NCBI RefSeq assembly: GCF_016863475.1
Contig: NZ_BOOY01000026.1
Coordinates: 124,001 to 188,000, forward strand
Length of the DNA stretch: 64,000 nt
Reading direction: 5' to 3'
DNA from: Spirilliplanes yamanashiensis
Lineage (GTDB): Bacteria; Actinomycetota; Actinomycetes; Mycobacteriales; Micromonosporaceae
Below the pieces are notes generated by a model. It made no database searches and was not told the DNA's origin. It was given only the letters and a program-made list of their open reading frames with translations. Positions 38,936 through 46,584 of this stretch are shown piece after piece; the first letter of the stretch is position 1; each line of letters begins with the position of its first letter. Position numbers and translations under genes: made by a program.

Positions 38936-40114
38936 TCAGCCGAGCTTGCGCAGGCGGGTCACCGCCTCCGCGATGACCTCCTCGCGCTTGCAGAACGCGA
39001 ACCGCACCAGGTGCCGCCCCGCGTCCTGGTGGTCGTAGAACACCTGCGTCGGCACCGCCACCACGCCCGCGCGCCCGGGCAGCTCCCGGCAGAAGTCGAG
39101 GCCGTCGGACCCGCCCAGCGGCCGGATGTCCGCCGTCACGAAGTACGTGCCCTCGGACGGCAGCACCCCGAACCCGGCATCGGTCAGCCCGGCCACCAGC
39201 TGGTCGCGCCGCGCCTGCATGGTCGACGTGAACACGTCGAAGTAGCCGTCCGGCAGGCCCAGCGCCACCGCGACCGCCGGCTGCAGCGGCGCCGCGTTCA
39301 CGAAGGTCAGGAACTGCTTCACCCGCAGCACCGCCGACAGCAGCGGCGCCGGGCCGGTCGCCCAGCCCACCTTCCAGCCCGTGCACGAGAACGTCTTGCC
39401 CGCCGACGAGATCCGGATCGTGCGCTCCCGCATCCCCGGCAGGGTGGCGAGCGGCACGTGCGGCCCCGACGCGTCCGTGAACACCAGGTGCTCGTACACC
39501 TCGTCGGTGACCGCGACCAGGTCCCGCTCCCGGCACAGGTCCGCGACCCAGCCCAGCTCCTCGGGCGTGAAGACCTTGCCCGTGGGGTTGTGCGGCGAGT
39601 TCAGCAGCACCAGCCGGGTCCGCGGCCCGGCCGCCGCGCGCAGTTCCTCCGGGTCGAACGAGTACCGGCCGCCCGGTCCGCCCGGCCGCAGCGTCACCGG
39701 CCGGCGCACCGCACCCGCCAGCGCGATCGACGCCGCGTACGAGTCGTAGTACGGCTCGAAGCAGATCACCTCGTCGCCCGGCTCGCACAGCGCCAGGATC
39801 GTCGCCGCCACCGCCTCCGTGGCGCCCGCCGTCACCAGCACCTCGCCGTCCGGGTCGCTGTCCAGCCCCCAGAACCGCTTCTGGTGCTCCGCGATCGCCG
39901 CCCGCAACGCCGGGATGCCCGGCCCCGGCGGGTACTGGTTCGCGCCGCCGCGCAACGCCGTCACCGCCGCGCCCAGCATTTCCCGCGGCCCGTCCGTGTC
40001 CGGGAACCCCTGCCCCAGGTTGACGGCGCCCGTGCGCACCGCCAGCGCCGACATCTCCGCGAACACGGTCGTGCCGAACGGGCGCATCCGCGCCACCAGC
40101 CGGTCGGTGCTCAT
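38936..40114 (-). CDS. class I/II pyridoxal-phosphate aminotransferase
   Basis: 392 residues. VNLGQGFPDTDGP, NQYPPGPGIPALRAAIAEHQ, TAGATEAVAATILAL, LNSPHNPTGKVF and the PLP lysine in SSAGKTFSCTGWKVGW are aspartate-aminotransferase fold type I motifs; the C-terminal VRFAFCKREEVIAEA contains the carboxylate-binding Arg. It resembles DapC/kynurenine-aminotransferase-type enzymes; N-succinyldiaminopimelate transaminase is one option, not proven. It starts at ATG 40114, 15 bases after the MmpS-like gene's stop on the same strand, and may be co-transcribed with it. Confidence 0.9.
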   Translation of the reverse strand: MSTDRLVARMRPFGTTVFAEMSALAVRTGAVNLGQGFPDTDGPREMLGAAVTALRGGANQYPPGPGIPALRAAIAEHQKRFWGLDSDPDGEVLVTAGATEAVAATILALCEPGDEVICFEPYYDSYAASIALAGAVRRPVTLRPGGPGGRYSFDPEELRAAAGPRTRLVLLNSPHNPTGKVFTPEELGWVADLCRERDLVAVTDEVYEHLVFTDASGPHVPLATLPGMRERTIRISSAGKTFSCTGWKVGWATGPAPLLSAVLRVKQFLTFVNAAPLQPAVAVALGLPDGYFDVFTSTMQARRDQLVAGLTDAGFGVLPSEGTYFVTADIRPLGGSDGLDFCRELPGRAGVVAVPTQVFYDHQDAGRHLVRFAFCKREEVIAEAVTRLRKLG

Positions 40115-40125
40115 CGCAGGCCCCC

Positions 40126-41799
40126 TCAGTACTGGAACTTGATGCAGCTCACCAGCAGGAACGAGCCCTCGACGCTGCGCTGGGCGACCGCCACGCCGTC
40201 CACCGTCGTGCGACAGCTCAGCTCACCCTGCTGCCCCGACGTGCCCGTCCGGAACGCCATCACCGACAGCATCATCGACCCCGTCGCCGTGAACTCCTTG
40301 CGCCACGGCAACTCGACGGCCTTCTCCCGCACCGACGGCCCGTCCGCCTGCGAGTACGTCAGGTCCACCGGCCCGTCGCCCGTCACCTCGTACACCACGG
40401 TCACCGGCGCCCCGGTCGGCTCGCCGCCGAATGTCGGCAGCGCCGTCGGGAACGTCGGCAACGGCTCCACGAGGTCCTCAGCCTTGTTCTTGGCCGCGTT
40501 GACCAGCAGCACGCCCGCGGTGGCCGTGCCGCCGCACAGCAGCAGCGCGATCACGATGACGAGCGCCACGAGCGGACCGTTCCGGCGCCGCGGCGGCTTG
40601 CCGGGCGGCGGGTACGCCCCCGGCGGCAGGTAACCACCCGGCGGATAGCCGCCGGGCCCGCCCGGGCCGCCGGGTGGCGGCTGGGGCGGCACGTACGCGC
40701 CGGCCGCGTACACCGGCTGCGGGTAGTCGGGGGCGGCGTACGAGGTCGGGGGGTACGACGGCTCGGCCGTCGTCGGCGGCGCCCAGCCCGGCCCGGGCTC
40801 GGCGGTGGTCGGCGGGGCCCAGCCGTGGCTGCTCTGGCTTGGCGCGGCGCCGGAGACCGGGCCGGCGCCCGACACCGGCGGGCCGCCCGAGACGGGGGTG
40901 TTGCCGCCGGGCGGGGTGGCGGTGAACGGGCGGGTCGGGTTCAGCGGGGGCGGCGGCGGGACCGGGGTGAGGTCGGGGCGGCCGCCGACGGCGGCCTGGC
41001 CCGGCTTGAACGACGGGGCCGGCGGGGTTGGCGGAGCTGGCGGGGCCGGTGGCGCCGACGGGGCTGACGGCTGGGGCATCTGGCGCGTGGGCGGCGTGGT
41101 GGAGGCCAGGGCTTCCGTGGGCGGCGTGGTGGAGGGCAGGGCCTCCGTGGGCGGCGTGGTGGAGGCCAGGGCCTCCGTGGGCGGCGCCGGGTGATGTTCG
41201 GGGGCCGAGGCCGAGGCCGGGACCGGGGCCGGGGGCTCATCGGCTGCCGGGGCAGGGTGAGCGGCGGTGACCGGCTCGGTGACCGGCTCGGTGGCCGGGC
41301 CGGTGGCCGGGCCGGTGGCCGGGCCGGGGTGCTGAGCGGTGGTCGGGCCGGTGGCCGGGCCGGGGTGCTGAGCGGTGGGTGGTTCGGTGGCCGGGCCGGA
41401 GTGGGGGGCGGTGAGGGGCTCCGTGGCCGGGCCTGGGTGCGGGGCGGTCGGCTGCTCCGCGTGGGCGCCCGCGGTCATCGGCTCGGTGGGCGGCGCGGCG
41501 GCCGTGCGGTCCGACGGGTCCGGTCCGCTCGGGTCGCCGCTGCCGGCCGCCGGGGAGGCGAAGGCGGAGGGCGAGGCGGCGGCGGGCGAGGCGGGGGTGG
41601 CCGGCGCGGAGCCCGGCGCGCCGGGTGGGCGCGGCCACGACTCGGCGCCCGAACCCGGCGGCATCGAGTACTGCCGGTGCGGTGAGCCGGGGGCCGGGGT
41701 GGTGGCGGCGTCCTCGTCGGTGTCGCGGGAGGGGGCGTCGGGGTCGGTGCCGGACGGCTCCCGGGACGGATCGGGCGACGGTGGGGGCGGGTACGTCAT
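40126..41799 (-). CDS. MmpS-like membrane protein with long Pro/Thr-rich N-terminus
   Basis: 557 residues. The first ~400 are low-complexity, with tandem PPTEALASTT decapeptides and AQHPGPATGP repeats, probably cytoplasmic. A TM helix (about 409-433, VALVIVIALLLCGGTATAG) follows, then a ~115-residue extracytoplasmic MmpS-type beta domain (VTVVYEVTGDGPVDLTYSQA, ELPWRKEFTATGSMMLSVMA, then SCRTTVDGVAVAQRS). MmpS proteins accompany RND-type MmpL lipid or siderophore exporters in mycobacteria; no mmpL is nearby. ATG 41799 is preceded by GGAGAGACG. Longer in-frame extensions upstream run antisense through glmS and are not real. Confidence 0.82.
   Translation of the reverse strand: MTYPPPPSPDPSREPSGTDPDAPSRDTDEDAATTPAPGSPHRQYSMPPGSGAESWPRPPGAPGSAPATPASPAAASPSAFASPAAGSGDPSGPDPSDRTAAAPPTEPMTAGAHAEQPTAPHPGPATEPLTAPHSGPATEPPTAQHPGPATGPTTAQHPGPATGPATGPATEPVTEPVTAAHPAPAADEPPAPVPASASAPEHHPAPPTEALASTTPPTEALPSTTPPTEALASTTPPTRQMPQPSAPSAPPAPPAPPTPPAPSFKPGQAAVGGRPDLTPVPPPPPLNPTRPFTATPPGGNTPVSGGPPVSGAGPVSGAAPSQSSHGWAPPTTAEPGPGWAPPTTAEPSYPPTSYAAPDYPQPVYAAGAYVPPQPPPGGPGGPGGYPPGGYLPPGAYPPPGKPPRRRNGPLVALVIVIALLLCGGTATAGVLLVNAAKNKAEDLVEPLPTFPTALPTFGGEPTGAPVTVVYEVTGDGPVDLTYSQADGPSVREKAVELPWRKEFTATGSMMLSVMAFRTGTSGQQGELSCRTTVDGVAVAQRSVEGSFLLVSCIKFQY
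41087..41186. repeat. three 30-bp tandem repeats inside the MmpS-like gene
   Basis: Units at 41087-41116, 41117-41146 and 41147-41176 (GTGGGCGGCGTGGTGGAGGC...) plus a partial fourth differ by only two or three bases. They encode PPTEALASTT / PPTEALPSTT. Because each unit is a multiple of three, copy-number change would keep the frame. A second array of 12-bp units lies at about 41267-41330. Confidence 0.85.
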
Positions 41800-41981
41800 C
41801 GTCTCTCCAGGGTCGGGCGGCCGGTCTGTGACGGTACGCCTGTGACGCGAGTGAACGATCAGACAGGCGGAGGGTGACCGACCGACGGACCCCGGGTGTG
41901 CCGCACCCCCGCCGAACGGACACTTCGAGCAGAACGAATGCGTATAACGGTCTCTATCAATCACACAGGCTGCGCGATGCT

Positions 41982-41990
41982 TGCTACGCT
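41982..41990 (+). promoter_or_regulatory. extended -10 positioned for a leaderless glmS mRNA
   Basis: TGC-TACGCT (TG at 41982-41983, hexamer 41985-41990) is followed by exactly seven bases and then the glmS ATG at 41998. There is no SD in the preceding 20 bases. A start at +1 = A of ATG is predicted. Confidence 0.55.
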
Positions 41991-41997
41991 GCCCCGC

Positions 41998-43884
41998 ATG
42001 TGTGGAATTGTGGGGTACGTCGGCCAGCGTCCGGCGCTCAGCATCGTGCTCGACGGTCTGCGCCGTCTGGAGTACCGCGGCTACGACTCCGCCGGCATCG
42101 CCGTGGTCAGTGACGGCTCGGTGCGTACCGAGAAGAAGGCCGGCAAGCTCGCGAACCTGGAGAAGGCGCTCGGTGAGCGCGCCGACGACGGCATCGCCAG
42201 CGGGTCGACCGCCATCGGCCACACCCGATGGGCGACCCACGGCGGCCCGACCGACCGCAACGCCCACCCGCACCTGTCCGCCGACGGGCGGGTCGCCGTC
42301 ATCCACAACGGCATCATCGAGAACTTCGCCCGGCTGCGCGCCGAGCTGGAGGCGACCGGCGTCGAGTTCGTCAGCGACACCGACACCGAGTGCGCCGCGC
42401 ACCTGCTCGCCGCCGAGATGGCGAAGCTGCGCGCCGACAGCGCCGAGAAGGACGGGCCGCAGCTGCTCGCCGAGGGCATGCGCCGGGTGTGCGCGCGGCT
42501 GGAGGGCGCGTTCACGCTGCTCGCCGTCGACGTGCAGGTGCCGGACGCCGTCGTCGGCGCGCGCCGCAACTCGCCGCTCGTCGTCGGCCGCGGCGAGGGC
42601 GAGAACTACCTGGCCAGCGACGTGTCCGCGTTCATCGAGCACACCCGCGAGGCCGTCGAGCTGGGCCAGGACCAGGTCGTGCTGATCACGCCCGAGGGCA
42701 TCGAGATCACCGACTTCACCGGGCAGACCGCGATGGGTAAGGACTTCCACATCGACTGGGACGCCTCCGCCGCCGAGAAGGGCGGCTACGACTACTTCAT
42801 GCTCAAGGAGATCGCCGAGCAGCCGCAGGCCATCGCCGACACCCTGCTCGGCCGGCTCAGCGCCAACGGCGAGATCGTCCTCGACGAGGTGCGCCTGACC
42901 GACCAGGACCTGCGCGACGTCGACAAGGTGTTCATCGTCGCCTGCGGCACCGCGTACCACTCGGGCCTGGTCGCCAAGTACGCCATCGAGCACTGGACGC
43001 GCATCCCGTGCGAGGTCGAGTTCGCCAGCGAGTTCCGGTACCGCAGCCCCGTGCTGGACCGGTCGACGCTCGTGATCGCCATCTCGCAGTCGGGCGAGAC
43101 CATGGACACGCTGATGGCGCTGCGGCACGCCAAGGAGCAGAAGGCCCGCGTGCTGGCCATCTGCAACACCAACGGCTCGACGATTCCGCGCGAGTCCGAC
43201 GCCGTCCTCTACACCCACGGCGGCCCCGAGATCGCCGTCGCGTCGACGAAGGCGTTCCTCACCCAGCTCGCCGCCTGCTACCTGATCGGCCTGCACCTGG
43301 CCCAGGTGCGCGGCGTCATGTACGCCGACGAGGTCGCCGCCGTTGTCTCCCGGCTGCGCCGCACCCCGGAGAAGCTGCGCGACCTGCTCGGCGTCATGGA
43401 GCCGGTGCGGGCGCTGGCCCGCGACCTGAAGGACGCCAACACCATCCTGTTCATCGGCCGGCACGTCGGCTACCCCGTCGCCCTCGAGGGTGCGCTGAAG
43501 CTCAAGGAGCTCGCGTACATGCACGCCGAGGGCTTCGGCGCCGGCGAGCTCAAGCACGGGCCCATCGCGCTCATCGACCAGGGCACCCCGGTCGTGTGCG
43601 TGGTGCCGTCGCCCGCCGGCCGCGGCGTCCTGCACGACAAGATCGTGTCGAACATCCAGGAGGTCCGCGCCCGCGGCGCCCGCACCATCGTCATCGCCGA
43701 GGAGGGCGACGAGGCCGTCAAGCCGTACGCCGACGACCTCATCACCGTGCCCCGCACGCCGACGCTGCTCGCCCCGCTCGTGACCACCGTGCCGCTGCAG
43801 ATCCTCGCCTGCGAGATCGCCGCCGCCCGCGGCCACGACGTCGACCAGCCCCGTAACCTCGCGAAGTCCGTCACGGTCGAGTGA
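41998..43884 (+). CDS. glmS: glutamine--fructose-6-phosphate aminotransferase GlmS
   Basis: 628 residues, normal length. The nucleophile Cys2 is in MCGIVGYVGQ; the glutaminase domain has RRLEYRGYDSAG and GHTRWATHGGPTDRNAHPH. Two SIS domains follow, with CGTAYHSG, SQSGETMDT, ASTKAFLTQ and the C-terminal LAKSVTVE. It makes GlcN-6-P for cell-wall synthesis, upstream of GlmM. No SD precedes ATG 41998 and none of the usual ribozyme or sRNA signatures are seen. The 3' end overlaps the convergent hydrolase gene by 14 bases. Confidence 0.97.
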   Translation: MCGIVGYVGQRPALSIVLDGLRRLEYRGYDSAGIAVVSDGSVRTEKKAGKLANLEKALGERADDGIASGSTAIGHTRWATHGGPTDRNAHPHLSADGRVAVIHNGIIENFARLRAELEATGVEFVSDTDTECAAHLLAAEMAKLRADSAEKDGPQLLAEGMRRVCARLEGAFTLLAVDVQVPDAVVGARRNSPLVVGRGEGENYLASDVSAFIEHTREAVELGQDQVVLITPEGIEITDFTGQTAMGKDFHIDWDASAAEKGGYDYFMLKEIAEQPQAIADTLLGRLSANGEIVLDEVRLTDQDLRDVDKVFIVACGTAYHSGLVAKYAIEHWTRIPCEVEFASEFRYRSPVLDRSTLVIAISQSGETMDTLMALRHAKEQKARVLAICNTNGSTIPRESDAVLYTHGGPEIAVASTKAFLTQLAACYLIGLHLAQVRGVMYADEVAAVVSRLRRTPEKLRDLLGVMEPVRALARDLKDANTILFIGRHVGYPVALEGALKLKELAYMHAEGFGAGELKHGPIALIDQGTPVVCVVPSPAGRGVLHDKIVSNIQEVRARGARTIVIAEEGDEAVKPYADDLITVPRTPTLLAPLVTTVPLQILACEIAAARGHDVDQPRNLAKSVTVE

Positions 43885-45589
43885 CCCCCGCCGCGTCACC
43901 CACGGTGATGCGGGCCAGGTTGTCCAGCGCCGGGCCGTCGGTCGCCCAGTAACCGACGTGCCCGGCGCTCGCCTGACTGGCGAACCGCCGCGCCCCGAAC
44001 TCCTCACCGGCCGGGTTGCGCCCGTGCCACAGGTCGTCCTCCGGCCGCCCGAACGCGAGCATCTGGCCCACCACCGGCACGTTCGCGGCCACGAGCAGGT
44101 CCGCCGGCAGCGACCGGGGCGCCGGGGCCGCGTACTGGATCGCGTCGCTGCGCGAACTCGTCGCCCACACCTGGCCGTGCAGCTCGCCCGCGGTCTGCAC
44201 CCCCGCCCCCGGCGATCCGACCAGCACGATGTCGTCCGCCGCCAGCCCCGGCCGGGCCGCCGCCGTGCCCACCACCAGCGACCCGTAGCTGTGCCCGAGC
44301 AGCGTGTGGTGCGCGGGCGGCCCCTCGTGCGTCGCGCGCAACCCGTCCTGGAACCGCCGCAACCCCTCGGCCCCCGCCTCCGCCTGCCGCGCCGACGACG
44401 CCTCGAACACGAAGTCCGGCGCGTCGTACCCCAGCCACAACACGGCGGCGGTCCGCGCGCCCGGCGCCAGCTCACCGGCCCGCACCGCGACCCGCTCGGC
44501 CCGCCCCAGCTCGGGCCCGAGACCGGCCAGGTCCGCCGTCATGCCCGGCACGTGGGTCAGCACGTGGTCGGCCGAGTCCGGATCACCCACCGCGACCACC
44601 GCCCGGCCGTCCCCGGCCGGATCCACCCCCAGCAGGTACGCCCGCGGCGCGTCGCCCGCCAGCCGGTCCGCCAGCGCGTCGAGCGCCTCCCACCGGTCAC
44701 CGCCGGCCGGCGCCTCGGCGCGGTGCCGGTCGAGCAGCAGCCGGTTCGCCTGGTCACGCGCGGCGGCCGGGACCCCGTCGAGCGCGCCGACGGTCGCGGG
44801 ATGGGTGGCGGTGAGCCACCGCCGCTCGACGGGCGACAGCCCGGCCCACCAGGCGCGGATCTCGGCGGGTGTGGCGTTGCACGGCGGGGTGAGGTGGGTG
44901 CCGGGTGCGGCGTGCACGAGGGTGTCGGCCAGGGCGGCGAGGCGGGCGGCGGCGTCGGCGTCGGCGCGCGCGGCGACGGCGAGCGCCGCCTCGATGGCTA
45001 CCACGACACCGTCGACGGCGACCGCAGCCCCGACGCCACCGGGACCGCCGGACGCGGCCGAGCCTCCGGACCCGCCGGACCCGCCCGAGCCGCCCGAGCC
45101 GCCCGAGCCGCCCGAACCGACGTGGGCGGCCGTGCCGGACCCACCCGCGCGCCCGCCCGCACCCGCCGGGCCCGGTGGGGCGTGGTTGCGGGACGGGGCG
45201 ATGCCGCTGAGGCCCGGGATGGTGCGGGCGGCGGCGGAGACCTCCCCGTTCGGGCCGACCGTGAGGCCGGCCCGGGCCGCGGCCGCGAGGGCCGCGTCGA
45301 GCAGGCGGCGGGCGCGGGACAGCTCCGCCGCGAAGACCGACACCGCCTGGTCGGCCTCCCACCATGCCACCCGGGCCGCGTCCACGAGGTGGCCGGCGGT
45401 GCGGAGCCGGCCGGCCGCCGCGTCGGCGGCGGACCCGGACCAGGCGGGGCGCAGGCCGGTGGTCTCGGCGGCCAGCTCGCGGGAGCGGACGCCGCCCACG
45501 GCGGCGAGGGCCCGCCACGCCGCGGCGGCCGACTCCCAGCGGCCGACGTCGGCCGCGGCCAGCCGGGCGTAGGACACCGCGGCGGTCAT
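43871..45589 (-). CDS. WXG-like N-terminal domain fused to a DUF1023-type alpha/beta hydrolase
   Basis: 572 residues. Residues 1-~115 are a helical hairpin with a LRPAWSGSAADAAAGRL motif, like WXG100/T7SS proteins. A Gly/Ser linker (GGSGGSGGS repeats, ~residues 155-180) joins it to the hydrolase: RAYLLGVDPAGDGRAVVAVG, HVPGMTADLAGL, WLGYDAPDF, the nucleophile GHSYGSLVVG and VGSPGAGV, with a His in GRNPAGEEF or HVGYWATDGP near the end. It has no Sec signal, so T7SS-type export is the natural hypothesis. ATG 45589 overlaps a possible 58-aa ORF (ATGA). Substrate unknown. Confidence 0.85.
   Translation of the reverse strand: MTAAVSYARLAAADVGRWESAAAAWRALAAVGGVRSRELAAETTGLRPAWSGSAADAAAGRLRTAGHLVDAARVAWWEADQAVSVFAAELSRARRLLDAALAAAARAGLTVGPNGEVSAAARTIPGLSGIAPSRNHAPPGPAGAGGRAGGSGTAAHVGSGGSGGSGGSGGSGGSGGSAASGGPGGVGAAVAVDGVVVAIEAALAVAARADADAAARLAALADTLVHAAPGTHLTPPCNATPAEIRAWWAGLSPVERRWLTATHPATVGALDGVPAAARDQANRLLLDRHRAEAPAGGDRWEALDALADRLAGDAPRAYLLGVDPAGDGRAVVAVGDPDSADHVLTHVPGMTADLAGLGPELGRAERVAVRAGELAPGARTAAVLWLGYDAPDFVFEASSARQAEAGAEGLRRFQDGLRATHEGPPAHHTLLGHSYGSLVVGTAAARPGLAADDIVLVGSPGAGVQTAGELHGQVWATSSRSDAIQYAAPAPRSLPADLLVAANVPVVGQMLAFGRPEDDLWHGRNPAGEEFGARRFASQASAGHVGYWATDGPALDNLARITVGDAAGVTRP
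45062..45119. repeat. 9-bp tandem repeat encoding the Gly/Ser linker
   Basis: About six units of CCGCCCGAG-like sequence, with slightly diverged copies at the left edge, within the hydrolase gene. On the coding strand each unit reads Gly-Gly-Ser. Slippage would vary linker length without a frameshift. Confidence 0.85.
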
Positions 45590-45762
45590 CGGAACCAGCC
45601 CGCGGGCAGGGGGAGCCGGAGGGCGACGGCGCAGTCGCCCGACCACGGCCGGAACACCCTCGCCCGCCCCCACCTACTGGGAAGGCAGCCGACGCCGGCC
45701 CGGACGGAGGATGAGTTTGGAGGGCGGCCCGGAGAGCCGCGGCCGGCAGTAGGTGGTGTCAT
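45586..45762 (-). CDS. small ORF (58 residues) bridging the EspC-like and hydrolase genes
   Basis: ATG 45762 overlaps the EspC-like stop (ATGA) and the TGA at 45588-45586 overlaps the hydrolase ATG (ATGA), so it fills the gap exactly. The protein is MTPPTAGRGSPGRPP at the start and ends SGDCAVALRLPLPAGWFR; third-position GC is ordinary in the first third and high in the rest. No SD of its own; coupling is expected. I do not recognise a family. The double ATGA overlap is the main support. Confidence 0.45.
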   Translation of the reverse strand: MTPPTAGRGSPGRPPNSSSVRAGVGCLPSRWGRARVFRPWSGDCAVALRLPLPAGWFR

Positions 45763-46049
45763 CGGCCGGTCCGGAGGCGGTGGGCGGCGCGGTCGTCGGC
45801 GTCCGCGTACCGCTCCGCTGTCGTGGCCAGCGCGGACGCCAGCGACTCCACCGTGGTCGCCAGGTCGCGGGCGTGGGCCTCCGCCGCCAGGCGCAGGCGG
45901 TCGAGCGCCGCCGTCGTGGACCAGCCCGGCGCGGTGCCGGCCAGGGGCGGGCCCGCCGGTGGGTCGTCGGCCAGGTGGGCCGCGATGGTGGTGAGGCGGG
46001 GGCTCGTGCGCCCGAGGGCGTCGAGGTCGACCGCCAGGTCCCCGTTCAT
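45759..46049 (-). CDS. EspC-like (DUF2580) type VII secretion-associated protein
   Basis: 96 residues: MNGDLAVDLDALGRTSPRL, then LAGTAPGWSTTAALDRLRLA and a long helix LATTVESLASALATTAERYADADDRAA. An all-helical protein with a central GW and the VDLDALG start fits the EspC/DUF2580 group, small proteins that accompany T7SS substrates. ATG 46049 has GGAGGAG nine bases upstream; an in-frame ATG at 46058 abuts it. It is the first gene of a minus-strand unit with the 58-aa ORF and the WXG-hydrolase. Confidence 0.72.
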   Translation of the reverse strand: MNGDLAVDLDALGRTSPRLTTIAAHLADDPPAGPPLAGTAPGWSTTAALDRLRLAAEAHARDLATTVESLASALATTAERYADADDRAAHRLRTGR

Positions 46050-46194
46050 CGAAAGCATCTCCTCCACATCACTCGACGCCCGAACGCTAGGGCCCTCCAC
46101 CAGCCCCCGCCCTGCCTGTGGACAGCCCCCCGGAGGCGTACCCCCGCCTCTTCCACAGGCCTTGCGACCGGCGCGGCCCCACCGGTAGCGGCGA

Positions 46195-46200
46195 TAGGGT
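46195..46200 (+). promoter_or_regulatory. -10 hexamer positioned for a leaderless acpS mRNA
   Basis: TAGGGT followed by six bases and GTG 46207. No SD precedes the GTG. No good -35 match is present 17-18 bases upstream. Confidence 0.5.
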
Positions 46201-46206
46201 GACTGC

Positions 46207-46575
46207 GTGATCGTGGCTGTCGGTATCGACGTCGTCCTGGTGGAGCGGTTCGCGCGGGCGCTGGAGCGCACGCCGTTGCTCGCCGACCGGCTGTTCACGG
46301 CCGGTGAGCTGGTCACCGGGTCGGGGAATCCGCGGTCGCCGGAGTCGCTCGCGGCGCGGTTCGCGGCGAAGGAGGCGGTGGCGAAGGCGCTCGGGGCGCC
46401 GGCCGGTTTGCGGTGGCACGACTGCGAGATCGTGGCGGATCCGGACGGGCGGCCGTGGCTGACGGTGTCCGGTACGGTGGCCGCTGCCGCGGGCGAGCGG
46501 GGCGTGAACCGGTGGCACCTGTCGTTGTCGCACGACGGCGGGATCGCCTCCGCGGTGGTCATCGCGGAGTCCTAG
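46207..46575 (+). CDS. acpS: holo-[acyl-carrier-protein] synthase AcpS
   Basis: 122 residues, standard AcpS size. [15 protein letters not shown] carries the Mg-ligand Asp, [17 protein letters not shown] the second metal-binding and Lys motif, and [12 protein letters not shown] ends the active site. It transfers 4'-phosphopantetheine from CoA to apo-ACP. GTG 46207 lacks an SD but has a TAGGGT box. The nnr gene starts nine bases after its stop with GGGAGG upstream; acpS-nnr-alr is the usual order in actinobacteria. Confidence 0.95.
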   Translation: MIVAVGIDVVLVERFARALERTPLLADRLFTAGELVTGSGNPRSPESLAARFAAKEAVAKALGAPAGLRWHDCEIVADPDGRPWLTVSGTVAAAAGERGVNRWHLSLSHDGGIASAVVIAES

Positions 46576-46584
46576 GGAGGCTGC

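Noticed and set aside
41800-41997. glmS ribozyme in the glmS leader
   Set aside because: The glmS transcript appears leaderless and no ribozyme core is seen; glmS ribozymes are not expected in actinobacteria.
41800-44475. Upstream extension of the MmpS-like frame on the minus strand
   Set aside because: It is antisense to glmS and to the hydrolase gene and lacks any MmpS feature; the ATG at 41799 precedes the natural N-terminus.
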